Below, one piece after another: positions 1 through 8,250 of a stretch of DNA of 64,000 bases (the stretch's first letter is position 1; every line of letters begins with the position of its first letter). Position numbers and translations under genes: made by a program. The notes under the pieces are model-generated. The model had not been told where the DNA came from. It worked only from the letters and a program-made list of their open reading frames with translations, and ran no database searches. The DNA is from an uncultured Flavobacteriaceae bacterium. Lineage in GTDB: Bacteria; Bacteroidota; Bacteroidia; Flavobacteriales; Flavobacteriaceae. Where the stretch lies: the NCBI GenBank assembly GCA_905381055.1, contig CAJPUR010000003.1, positions 1-64,000 on the forward strand. The letters run 5' to 3'.

Positions 1-2222
1 TCTGGAAGGCTTGAAGCAAAATCAATTACTGGTGGTGAATTAACAATAATTGTAATTGTACTAGATTGAGTAGAACAACCAGCAGCATTATATGAAATAA
101 ATGAAATATTTTCCCCTGAACTAAGTGAATTACTCGTATATGTTGAAACAGCAGATCTGGCTTGAGCTTCAACTCCATCAATAAAAAATTGGTACTCAGC
201 TGCACCAGTACCTGAACCATAAAAATAAGCCGTCTCACCTACACACACAGTTAATGTCCCTGGAGCAATAACTTCTCCAGTTGGAGGTATTCCTGGATAT
301 CCTTTTAAAATAGCACCTGGTGAATCTGTTACAGTAATTTGTTGAACATCACTATATTTTTCACAGGTTAAAGTACCAACAGTACTGATAGTTTTTCTTC
401 TAAAAATAGTTGTTTGTGTTAAGGGAGTGTCAGGAGTAAAATCTCTCAATACACCAGTAGCTGTATTAATAGGATTCCAACTAGACCCGTCTAATGAAGT
501 TTCCCATTGGTAAGACAAAGAGCCACCTACAACACCAGCATCACCAGTGATTATTAAAGGAGTTTCTCCAGAGCAAATTGTTGTAGAGACAGTACTTATG
601 GATCCTACAGTAGTAATTGCATTTTCAAACATTGTTACAGAAGCTGTACTTGAACATCCGTTCAATGTAGCGACCACACTAATAACTTCAGTACCAGTCA
701 ATGAGCTAGTAGAGTATGTAGGAACTGTACTTGATCCTCTAACTTCAATCCCATCATTGAAAAAAGTAAAAAGCACTGAACCTCCTCCACTTCCAGCAGT
801 AAATGTTACATTATCACCAGAACAATAAGTATCGCTATTTACACTTGAATTTATAGATGCATTTGGATATTGTGTTACATCAAATTTTATAACAGCAGAA
901 TCATCGAAACATGCAGTTGCAGTAGCGCTATCATAAACTCGAACTTTAACCTCATCTGTATCATCAAGAGTATTAGTTGAAAAATTACTTGATGATCCCC
1001 TTGCTTGAACACTAACATTATCAATAAAAAATTCATATTGAACACCCCCAGAGGCATTAAAATTAACTGTAGTCCCCTCACATATACTAGCTGAAGCTAA
1101 AGTTGAACTAGCAGTAGCAAGTCCAACTGCAGTTATTTCACCAGTTGGTAAAGCATTAATTGTTAATTGAACGCTATTACTGATTTCTCTACACTCAACA
1201 CCACCATTGTTATTTATAACTGTTCTTCTGTAAAATATAGATGGTGGAGGTGAAACTGGAGGCTGAAAAGTCGAAGAGTTTGCACCAGAAACATCGGACC
1301 AGCCAGAAACACCATCTAATGAACTTTGCCATTGATACTGTCCTAAAATTGCAGTTGTACCACTAACAGTTGCTGATACTTCGTTGGTTAAAATATTTGG
1401 TGTATCACCTACACATATAGTTTGATCACCTCCAATACTTCCAGGTTCACTATCATTAATATAGACTGTAACTGTTTCCTCAGCATAACATCCTGAAGAT
1501 GCAAAAGCTTTAACTTTAATAATTGTTCCATTAGTTAAACTCGCTATAGTAGAAGAATAGGTATTTGATGTAGATGAAGCAACTTGAACTTCGTTTTTAT
1601 AAAAAACGTAATAACTTGCAGTAGGAGTTGAAGTAGCAGTAAAAAGCATATCTCCTAAATCAATTGAGCAAACAGTATTTGAGTCTTTATCTGAAGACAG
1701 GGCTATTTCAGGAATTAATGTGGTTGATACTTGAATTGAGGCAATATTATTAGTTAAATCTTGCTCATTACCATATCCATCTAAAAGACCAATTTCTATA
1801 GTTATTGTTGTGGTTCCAATATTTGGAATAGATAAACTTTCTGGCCAATCAAAAAAAGCATATGTTGTAGTAGCAATAGTAGTTGAACCCGGATTCTGAG
1901 ATCCTGATCCTTTAGTGTTAAATGATCGAGTTACAACTCCAGTATTAACTCCCGTAAGTGTTAATGTTGCTAATAAATTATGAGCATTAATATCAATGTC
2001 CGTATAAAGACCACTTCCAGGAGAACTATCAAGATTATTCACTTGAAATCTTAGAGGAGGATTATCATTATTACAAAATTCGGCCCCATCAGTTGGAGTT
2101 ACTATTTGTGACGAGACTATTTGTAAATCATAATCTTGAGCATGAATCTCCTCATTATTAGATAAGAGAAAATAAAATAGCCAAAAGAGCAGACTCCAAT
2201 TTCTAAGTTTATTTAAAGCCAA
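1..2222 (-). CDS. large secreted Ig-like/PKD-type repeat surface protein (C-terminus outside window)
   Basis: The reading frame is open from a TTG codon at 2222 to the left edge (740 codons) with no stop. No ATG or GTG lies in frame between the upstream stop and this point, so TTG is the only reasonable start. The first 30 residues form a signal peptide (LLFWLFYFLL core, cut near IHAQ-D). The mature part is rich in Ser, Thr, Asn and Gly. It contains repeated modules: two with a YQWxxSLDG motif (about residues 294 and 567) and three starting CxGxxVxF or CVGETAYF and carrying YxFFxxG. Such modules are typical of Bacteroidota gliding and adhesion proteins (SprB-like, PKD/Ig folds), which usually carry a C-terminal T9SS sorting domain; that end lies outside the window. 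Inferred role: cell-surface adhesin. The exact function is unknown. Confidence 0.8.
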   Translation of the reverse strand, partial: MALNKLRNWSLLFWLFYFLLSNNEEIHAQDYDLQIVSSQIVTPTDGAEFCNNDNPPLRFQVNNLDSSPGSGLYTDIDINAHNLLATLTLTGVNTGVVTRSFNTKGSGSQNPGSTTIATTTYAFFDWPESLSIPNIGTTTITIEIGLLDGYGNEQDLTNNIASIQVSTTLIPEIALSSDKDSNTVCSIDLGDMLFTATSTPTASYYVFYKNEVQVASSTSNTYSSTIASLTNGTIIKVKAFASSGCYAEETVTVYINDSEPGSIGGDQTICVGDTPNILTNEVSATVSGTTAILGQYQWQSSLDGVSGWSDVSGANSSTFQPPVSPPPSIFYRRTVINNNGGVECREISNSVQLTINALPTGEITAVGLATASSTLASASICEGTTVNFNASGGVQYEFFIDNVSVQARGSSSNFSTNTLDDTDEVKVRVYDSATATACFDDSAVIKFDVTQYPNASINSSVNSDTYCSGDNVTFTAGSGGGSVLFTFFNDGIEVRGSSTVPTYSTSSLTGTEVISVVATLNGCSSTASVTMFENAITTVGSISTVSTTICSGETPLIITGDAGVVGGSLSYQWETSLDGSSWNPINTATGVLRDFTPDTPLTQTTIFRRKTISTVGTLTCEKYSDVQQITVTDSPGAILKGYPGIPPTGEVIAPGTLTVCVGETAYFYGSGTGAAEYQFFIDGVEAQARSAVSTYTSNSLSSGENISFISYNAAGCSTQSSTITIIVNSPPVIDFASSLP

Positions 2223-2320
2223 AATATCTAGTATATCAAAGTAACAACGGTAAATATACGTAAATATTGTGAGTAGAAATTTAAAAAAAGATTTTAATAG
2301 GTTTATTAAAAGATATTTTT

Positions 2321-3298
2321 TTATATAAATTTTTTATCTTTCATCCATTCATCATTATATATTTTACCTATATACCGAGAACCAGAATCATGAAGTATAA
2401 CAACGACAATATCATCTTTTTTTAATTTATCTTTTAATTGAATTAATCCTTTAATTGCAGCACCACAAGAATTTCCAGCAAAAATTCCTTCCTCTTTTGC
2501 CAACTTTCGAGTATATATTGCTGCATCCTTATCAGTAACTTTCTCAAAATGGTTAATAATCTTAAAGTCAACATTTTTAGGTATAATATCCTCTCCAATT
2601 CCTTCTGTTGAGTATGGATAAATTTCATTTTCGTCAAATACACCTGTTTCATGAAACTTTTTAAATACTGATCCGTAAGTGTCAATACCCCAAATTTTAA
2701 TTTTTGGATTTTTTTCTTTTAAAAATTTACCTACCCCTGAGATCGTCCCTCCTGTTCCTACACCAACCACCAAGTGAGTAATCTTCCCATTAGTTTGTCT
2801 CCATATTTCAGGTCCTGTCTCAAGATAATGAGCTCTAGAATTAGATGGATTGTCATATTGATTTACATACCATGAATTAGGAGTTTCTTCAGCAATCCTT
2901 TTTGAAGTAGAATAGTATGATCTCGGATCATCAGCACTCACATTTGTTGGACAAACAATAACTTTAGCCCCAACTGCCTTTAACACATCAAATTTTTCTT
3001 TTGACTGCTTATCAGTAGAAACACAAATTAATTTGTAACCCTTCACAATAGCAGCCAAAGCAAGTCCCATACCGGTATTACCAGAAGTTCCTTCAACAAT
3101 TGTTCCACCCGGTTTTAACTTACCATCTTTTTCAGCATCTTCAACCATTTTTACCGCCATTCTGTCTTTGATTGAATTACCAGGATTAAAACTTTCAACT
3201 TTAACAAGAACTAAAGATTCAATTTCTGATGTTATCTTGTTGAGCTTTACTAGTGGAGTATCACCAATAGTTTGCAGTATGTTTTCTGCGTAATTCAT
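2321..3298 (-). CDS. PLP-dependent cysteine synthase / cystathionine beta-synthase family protein
   Basis: This is a fold-type II PLP enzyme of 325 residues. The PLP lysine is K44 in PGNSIKDR. The substrate loop TSGNTG is at 71-76, the phosphate-binding GTGGT at 181-185, and a GNSCGAA motif holds the serine that contacts the pyridine nitrogen. The family makes cysteine from O-acetylserine and sulfide, or condenses serine with homocysteine. The SYYSTSKR and YVNQYDN stretches resemble the catalytic core of cystathionine beta-synthase, but no C-terminal CBS regulatory domains follow. Sequence alone does not separate CysK/CysM from CBS activity. A perfect -7 motif (TATCTTTG, 3315-3322) lies just upstream, so the gene probably has its own promoter. 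The surface-protein gene follows on the same strand after about 100 bases. Confidence 0.9.
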   Translation of the reverse strand: MNYAENILQTIGDTPLVKLNKITSEIESLVLVKVESFNPGNSIKDRMAVKMVEDAEKDGKLKPGGTIVEGTSGNTGMGLALAAIVKGYKLICVSTDKQSKEKFDVLKAVGAKVIVCPTNVSADDPRSYYSTSKRIAEETPNSWYVNQYDNPSNSRAHYLETGPEIWRQTNGKITHLVVGVGTGGTISGVGKFLKEKNPKIKIWGIDTYGSVFKKFHETGVFDENEIYPYSTEGIGEDIIPKNVDFKIINHFEKVTDKDAAIYTRKLAKEEGIFAGNSCGAAIKGLIQLKDKLKKDDIVVVILHDSGSRYIGKIYNDEWMKDKKFI

Positions 3299-3361
3299 TT
3301 AATTTTTTTGTTTTCAAAGATACTATTTTTAAAAATTAAAAATAAACTAGATTTAAAAAAA

Positions 3362-4594
3362 TCAACTTAGTTTTAAAACTCTAGATGGATAAATTTTTGA
3401 AATAATCAAAGAGGGAATGAATAAAGAAATCATACATGTTAATATGACTCCTAAATTAATTAAAAGAAAATATTTAAATGAGAAAAATATAGGTACCTCA
3501 CTAAGATAATAAGTTTCAGAATCAAGTTTAATAATACTAAAATTAGACTGTATAAAAAGAATAAAAAGCGCTATTGAATTTCCAATTATAATTCCTTTTA
3601 ACATTATATAGAAACAATTAATCAAAAAAATTTTTTGAATTAAATAATTATTACCCCCAAAAGATTTCAACAAACCAATCATTTTTGTTCTTTCTAAAAT
3701 AAGAACCAGAAGAACAGTAGACATATTTAATATACCGATTATAACCATTAAAATAAAAATAATTAATATATTAAAATCAAAAAGAGATATCCAATCATAA
3801 ATACTTTTATATTTCTCCTTAACAGATATTACATCAATATCTGATGGTAATTTTTCGTATAAAAAATTGGTAACAAAATCTAATTCATTAATGTCTTTTA
3901 AAAAAACTTCAATCCCTCCAATTTGGTCATTATTCCACTTATTTATTTTCTGAAGATGACGAAGGTCAATTAAACCATAATTTTTATCAAAATCAGGAAA
4001 ACCAGTTTCAAAAAATCCAATTATTGTAAATTTTCTAGATATTGGATAATTTGAATTCAAATTCTCAAAATAACATGGAATTTTATCTCCAATTTTTAAC
4101 CTCAAACGGTTTCCAATTTCAATTGGAATAATAATCTGGTTTCTTAGTTCACCATTTAAATTAGGTAAATTGCCATTAATTAAAAAAGATGAGAATTTTT
4201 TCCAATCATAATTATTATCTAATCCTTTAAAAATGATTCCTTCAAATTCATTTTCTTTTTTTAAAATAGCCGCTTTTGTTATGACAGGATAAAAATTTTC
4301 AATTTTTAAATCATTTAAATAATCTACATTTTCAAAATCTTTAAAATTAAATTTAGATACTGAAATCAATGAATTATTATTTTCAAAAGGAGCAACAGAG
4401 ATATGTCCACTAAAAGATGAAGTTTTATGTTTAATTTCATTTTGAAATCCAATGCCAATTGAAAAAGCAAATAAGATTAAAACGACACTAATTGCAACAG
4501 CAGAACTTGCTATTTTTATAATTCGATTTGAAACACTATTTTTATAAATGCGATTTTTACGCATTCGATTTGCTATAAAAAGCTCTAATTTCAT
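3362..4594 (-). CDS. LolC/LolE/FtsX-type ABC transporter permease
   Basis: This is a 410-residue inner-membrane permease of the FtsX/MacB superfamily. One transmembrane helix lies near residues 27-50, a large periplasmic domain follows (about 55-265), and three helices lie near 272-297, 315-345 and 370-400. This is the layout of LolC/LolE, which extract lipoproteins for delivery to the outer membrane. No ATPase gene is adjacent, so the partner must be encoded elsewhere. The N-terminus (MKLELFIANRM) matches the usual start of Bacteroidota homologues. The start codon is separated by only two bases from the divergent NamZ-family gene, so its promoter must lie inside that gene; a candidate is given separately. 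Substrate specificity is inferred from family membership only. Confidence 0.85.
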   Translation of the reverse strand: MKLELFIANRMRKNRIYKNSVSNRIIKIASSAVAISVVLILFAFSIGIGFQNEIKHKTSSFSGHISVAPFENNNSLISVSKFNFKDFENVDYLNDLKIENFYPVITKAAILKKENEFEGIIFKGLDNNYDWKKFSSFLINGNLPNLNGELRNQIIIPIEIGNRLRLKIGDKIPCYFENLNSNYPISRKFTIIGFFETGFPDFDKNYGLIDLRHLQKINKWNNDQIGGIEVFLKDINELDFVTNFLYEKLPSDIDVISVKEKYKSIYDWISLFDFNILIIFILMVIIGILNMSTVLLVLILERTKMIGLLKSFGGNNYLIQKIFLINCFYIMLKGIIIGNSIALFILFIQSNFSIIKLDSETYYLSEVPIFFSFKYFLLINLGVILTCMISLFIPSLIISKIYPSRVLKLS

Positions 4595-4596
4595 TT

Positions 4597-5766
4597 ATGT
4601 ATTATAAAAAAATCTTTTTCAAAATTACATATTTATTATTATCATTTTATTCAATTGGTTTTTCTCAAAATAAATTGAATGTAGGGGCCAATCAAATTAG
4701 CGAATATCTTTCCATAATTAAAGATAAAAATATTGGAGTGGTGGCCAATAATTCAAGTGTTTTAATTTCTAAAAAGAATCAAATTCACATTGTTGATACA
4801 TTAAAAAGTTTGGGAATTAATATAATTAAAGTATTTGCACCAGAACATGGTTTTCGCGGAACTAAAGACAATGGTGAATTAGTGAAAGATGAAATCGATC
4901 CAAAAACTAAAATAAAGATAATTTCATTACACGGAAAAAAAAGGAAACCTTCTAAAATTGATCTTGAAAAGATAGATGTTGTTTTATTTGATATTCAAGA
5001 TGTAGGTGTAAGGTTTTATACCTATTTATCAACTCTTCACTACATTATGGAAGCATGTGCTGAAAATGGGGTCAAATTAATTGTCTTGGATAGGCCTAAT
5101 CCAAATATACATTATGTAGACGGACCAGTAATGGAAGACGAAAATAAAAGTTTTTTAGGCATGCACCCTGTTCCAATTGTTTATGGGATGACAATTGGTG
5201 AATATGCTTTAATGATAAATGGAGAAAAATGGTTAAAAAATGGAATTAAAACTGATTTATCAATAATTCCAATTTTAAATTATAATTATTCTTCAAGATA
5301 TGATTTACCAATTAGACCATCTCCAAACTTACCAAATTCAAAATCAATTAATCTCTATCCAAGTTTGTGTCTTCTTGAACAAACACCTATAAGTATTGGA
5401 AGAGGAACGGAGATGCAATTTCAAATTTATGGACATCCAAATTTTAGTAAAACTAAATTTAAATTTACCCCCAAACCTAATTTTGGATCTAAAAACCCAA
5501 AACTTAAAAATAAAATATGTAATGGATATGATTTACGTCAAAATAAAGAATTATCCAAAATTGAATTAAAATGGTTAATTAAATCTTATAAAAATTATCC
5601 TTTTAAAGAAAAATTTTTTAACAAAAATTTTAGTAAAATTTCTGGTTCTAAATCTCTTGAAGATCAAATAAAGATTGGCTTAAGTATTAAAGAAATCAGA
5701 AAATCTTGGTCAAAAAAAATCAAAGATTTTAAAGTTATTAGGAAAAAATATTTGATTTATAATTAA
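4597..5766 (+). CDS. namZ: NamZ-family (DUF1343) exo-beta-N-acetylmuramidase
   Basis: This is an exported 389-residue protein with a signal peptide (YLLLSFYSIGFSQ, cut after about residue 23). It matches the DUF1343 family, whose characterised member NamZ removes terminal N-acetylmuramic acid from peptidoglycan fragments. Recognisable blocks are VGANQISEY, IGVVANNSS, FAPEHGFRG, DVVLFDIQDVGVRFYTYLSTL, VLDRPNPN, GMTIGEYALMING and the ISIGRGTEMQFQ segment. The length fits the family. Inferred role: cell-wall turnover or recovery of MurNAc in the periplasm. The gene is divergent from the permease with two bases between start codons and ends tail-to-tail with queE, the two stops being about five bases apart. 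No MurNAc kinase or transporter is adjacent. Confidence 0.85.
   Translation: MYYKKIFFKITYLLLSFYSIGFSQNKLNVGANQISEYLSIIKDKNIGVVANNSSVLISKKNQIHIVDTLKSLGINIIKVFAPEHGFRGTKDNGELVKDEIDPKTKIKIISLHGKKRKPSKIDLEKIDVVLFDIQDVGVRFYTYLSTLHYIMEACAENGVKLIVLDRPNPNIHYVDGPVMEDENKSFLGMHPVPIVYGMTIGEYALMINGEKWLKNGIKTDLSIIPILNYNYSSRYDLPIRPSPNLPNSKSINLYPSLCLLEQTPISIGRGTEMQFQIYGHPNFSKTKFKFTPKPNFGSKNPKLKNKICNGYDLRQNKELSKIELKWLIKSYKNYPFKEKFFNKNFSKISGSKSLEDQIKIGLSIKEIRKSWSKKIKDFKVIRKKYLIYN
4620..4654 (-). promoter_or_regulatory. candidate promoter of the LolC/E-type permease, inside the NamZ-family gene
   Basis: Read on the minus strand, TAATTTTG (4627-4620) matches the Bacteroidota -7 box TAnnTTTG. A TTG lies 24 bases upstream (4654-4652), slightly beyond the usual 17-23. 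Predicted transcription would begin about 15-20 bases before the permease ATG. It lies within the signal-peptide codons of the divergent gene. Confidence 0.35.
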
Positions 5767-5784
5767 ATATTCTATTGAATATTT
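5765..5784. terminator. AT-only hairpin between convergent namZ and queE
   Basis: AAATATTC and GAATATTT form an 8-bp inverted repeat with a TATT loop. It covers the stop codons of both convergent genes. The stem is almost all A-T and has no long T-tract, so termination activity is doubtful. Confidence 0.25.
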
Positions 5785-6401
5785 AAATATTTGTGAGTTT
5801 GTAAAGAAACTCTCCAATCATTATTTTTTAAAATAAAATCCACTATTAAAGGCATGACTTTTTCTCTATTACCCCATTCAGGTTGTAAAAAAAGTTTACA
5901 ATTAGGGTTAATATTTTTTGCTATATTTTCAGCAAATAAAAAATCATTTTTATTGTAAATAATGACTTTAAGTTCATTTGCTATTGAATAAATTTTATTC
6001 AATGGTAATTTATTTTTTTTTGGAGACAAACAAATCCAATCCCAATAGCCAGTCAATTTGTATGCACCTGATGTTTCAAGATGAGTTGAAATATTTAATT
6101 TTTTTAACTTTTTGGTTAAGGGGTTCATATTATAAATTAATGGTTCACCTCCAGTTATCACAACTTTATTAGAATTTTTTTTTGCTTTATTCACAATGCT
6201 TTCTACATTAACAAGAGGAAACTTATCAAAATCCCAACTTTCTTTGATATCACACCAATGACATCCAATATCACACCCCCCAATTCTTATAAAATAAGCA
6301 GCTGATCCTTTATGATATCCTTCCCCCTGGATTGTATAAAATGATTCCATAAGTGGTAATAAATAACCATTTACAAGATCTTTTTTGATTTCATTTTTCA
6401 T
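5772..6401 (-). CDS. queE: 7-carboxy-7-deazaguanine synthase (radical SAM)
   Basis: QueE converts 6-carboxytetrahydropterin to 7-carboxy-7-deazaguanine in queuosine/preQ0 synthesis. The protein has 209 residues. The cluster-binding motif is CDIGCHWC (C43, C47, C50), the CX3CX2C spacing of the radical-SAM superfamily. It is preceded by SFYTIQGEG, a QueE hallmark, and followed by the SAM-binding VVITGGEPL segment and LETSGAY. The product is needed for tRNA wobble-base modification. Other que genes are not in the window. The gene is divergent from the membrane-protein gene at 6485, leaving about 80 bases for both promoters. Confidence 0.92.
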   Translation of the reverse strand: MKNEIKKDLVNGYLLPLMESFYTIQGEGYHKGSAAYFIRIGGCDIGCHWCDIKESWDFDKFPLVNVESIVNKAKKNSNKVVITGGEPLIYNMNPLTKKLKKLNISTHLETSGAYKLTGYWDWICLSPKKNKLPLNKIYSIANELKVIIYNKNDFLFAENIAKNINPNCKLFLQPEWGNREKVMPLIVDFILKNNDWRVSLQTHKYLNIQ

Positions 6402-6484
6402 AATTTATATAAAGATAATTTAAAGAATGCAAAAGGCTTCAAAAAAATAAACTAACTTAGTTTGAAACTAAACAATTCAAATAT

Positions 6485-7366
6485 ATGTCTCAAACTAGTT
6501 CAATCGATTCTATTTACGGAAAAGTCTTTTCTGAAAAAATGCAGAAAAAATTTGAATCCTTTATTCTTTTTGCAGCTTCAATTGGCTTTTTGATTCATTT
6601 ATCATTAATTGGTTTAAATTATTTCAAAATTTTAGAATTTGAATCTTTTGAAGGAACTCTTCTATCAAATCCAATTTCTGCAATATATACTCCTTTCTCA
6701 TTTATTCTTGTTTATGAAATCTATCTCTTATTACTTTACCTTCCAAGATCTTTTTCAACAAGTATATCTAAACAATTTGAAATTGTTTCTTTAATTGTGA
6801 TAAGAAAAATCTTCAAAGATATACCTAGTATGGATTTTGGAGAGAATTGGTTTAATAGTCACATTAATTTAGAAATCCTAGTTAATTTAATTGGAGTACT
6901 AATATTATTTTATCTAATTTTTTTGTTTAAACTAAATAAAAAAAGAACTCCAATTAAATCAAGTGAAATTGATTTAAAAAACTTTATTAAATCAAAAAAA
7001 ATAGTAAGCTTAGTTTTATGCTTTATTCTCTTATTTTCATCAATACACACTTTTACAAATTGGATTTATGAATTATTCTTATCATATAATAATTCTGAAA
7101 TTGTTTTAAAAGATGTTGATGATCTTTTCTTTAACGATTTTTTTACTTACTTAATTTTAACTGATGTTATTATCTTATTAATTTCATTTAAATTTACAAT
7201 GGGATTTAGTAAAGTTGTAAGGAATACAGGATTTATTATTTCAACTATTTTATTGAGACTTTCATTTAGTGCAAGTAGATTTTTTGATATAATTTTAATA
7301 TTAATTAGTGTGATTTTCGCATTAATGATACTTAGGATTTATAATGCAAATGAAAATTCAAATTAA
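6485..7366 (+). CDS. unknown integral membrane protein
   Basis: I do not recognise this 293-residue protein. It has about six to seven hydrophobic helices, near residues 25-50, 65-90, 128-150, 172-195, 218-240, 250-265 and 267-285. There is no signal peptide, and no motif or domain that I can name. Charged Lys/Arg loops lie between helices (for example KLNKKRTPIKSSEIDLK), as expected for an inner-membrane protein. It starts 83 bases from the divergent queE start and ends tail-to-tail with folD (three bases apart). A 7-bp perfect inverted repeat TTAGTTT/AAACTAA lies just upstream. Base composition resembles the neighbours, so there is no sign of recent transfer. Confidence 0.75.
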   Translation: MSQTSSIDSIYGKVFSEKMQKKFESFILFAASIGFLIHLSLIGLNYFKILEFESFEGTLLSNPISAIYTPFSFILVYEIYLLLLYLPRSFSTSISKQFEIVSLIVIRKIFKDIPSMDFGENWFNSHINLEILVNLIGVLILFYLIFLFKLNKKRTPIKSSEIDLKNFIKSKKIVSLVLCFILLFSSIHTFTNWIYELFLSYNNSEIVLKDVDDLFFNDFFTYLILTDVIILLISFKFTMGFSKVVRNTGFIISTILLRLSFSASRFFDIILILISVIFALMILRIYNANENSN

Positions 7367-7369
7367 TTT

Positions 7370-8245
7370 TTATAATAATAAGTTCCTCGCTCTTAATGTA
7401 TTTTTTAAAAGCATAGCAATAGTCATTGGTCCAACACCACCTGGAACTGGAGTTATATAACTACATATTGGGAAAACTTTTTCAAAATCTACATCCCCCT
7501 TTATACTATATCCTTTTTGATTTGAAGTATCCTCAACCCTTGTAATTCCGACATCTATTATGATAGAGCCCCTTTTAACCATTTCAGGTTTTATAAACTC
7601 AGGTATACCTAATGCTGAAATAATTATGTCAGCAGTTTTAATTATATTTTGTAAATTTTTTGTCTGACTGTGAGCTAATGTAACAGTTGCATTTCCAGAT
7701 TTTATTTTTTGACTCATAAGAATACTTATTGGCCTTCCAACAATTTGACTTCTACCTAAAACAACACAATGTTTTCCTTTTGTATTAATTTGATACCTAT
7801 TAAGTAGTTCTATTATTCCAAAGGGAGTGGCAGGTATAAAGGAATCCATCTCTAACGCCATTTTACCAAAATTTAATGGATGAAAACCATCAACATCTTT
7901 TTCTGGGCTAATTGAAAGTAAAACTTTCTCCTCATCTATTTGCTTTGGAAGAGGCAGCTGAACAATAAAACCATCAATCTCTTTATCTAAATTTAAAGTT
8001 TCAATATGTTTCAGCAGTTCATTTTCAGTTATTTTTTCATCAAATTTAAATAAAGAAGATTTAAAACCTACTTGATTACAAGCTTTTACTTTACTTGAAA
8101 CATATGTCAAACTTGCTCCATCATTACCCACTAAAATTGCAGCCAAATGGGGAGGTCTTTTATTTTTTATTTTTAATTGATCAACTAAAATTTTAATTTC
8201 ATCTTTTATGTCTTGAGAAACTTTTTTACCATCTAATATTTTCAT
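7370..8245 (-). CDS. folD: bifunctional methylenetetrahydrofolate dehydrogenase / methenyltetrahydrofolate cyclohydrolase
   Basis: FolD interconverts 5,10-methylene- and 10-formyl-tetrahydrofolate, using NADP, in one-carbon metabolism. The 291-residue length is typical. The substrate site is visible as LTYVSSKVKACNQVG (Y48 and catalytic K52), followed by IVQLPLPKQ. The Rossmann segment is VVLGRSQIVGRP, and the C-terminal signature is PVPGGVGPMTIAML. It begins five bases after ffh ends and is probably cotranscribed with it. Confidence 0.97.
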   Translation of the reverse strand: MKILDGKKVSQDIKDEIKILVDQLKIKNKRPPHLAAILVGNDGASLTYVSSKVKACNQVGFKSSLFKFDEKITENELLKHIETLNLDKEIDGFIVQLPLPKQIDEEKVLLSISPEKDVDGFHPLNFGKMALEMDSFIPATPFGIIELLNRYQINTKGKHCVVLGRSQIVGRPISILMSQKIKSGNATVTLAHSQTKNLQNIIKTADIIISALGIPEFIKPEMVKRGSIIIDVGITRVEDTSNQKGYSIKGDVDFEKVFPICSYITPVPGGVGPMTIAMLLKNTLRARNLLL

Positions 8246-8250
8246 AAAAC

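Noticed and set aside
547-828. Plus-strand 93-residue frame
   Set aside because: It lies antisense to the long open frame of the surface repeat protein, which has a signal peptide and recognisable repeats. The plus frame has no family-like features.
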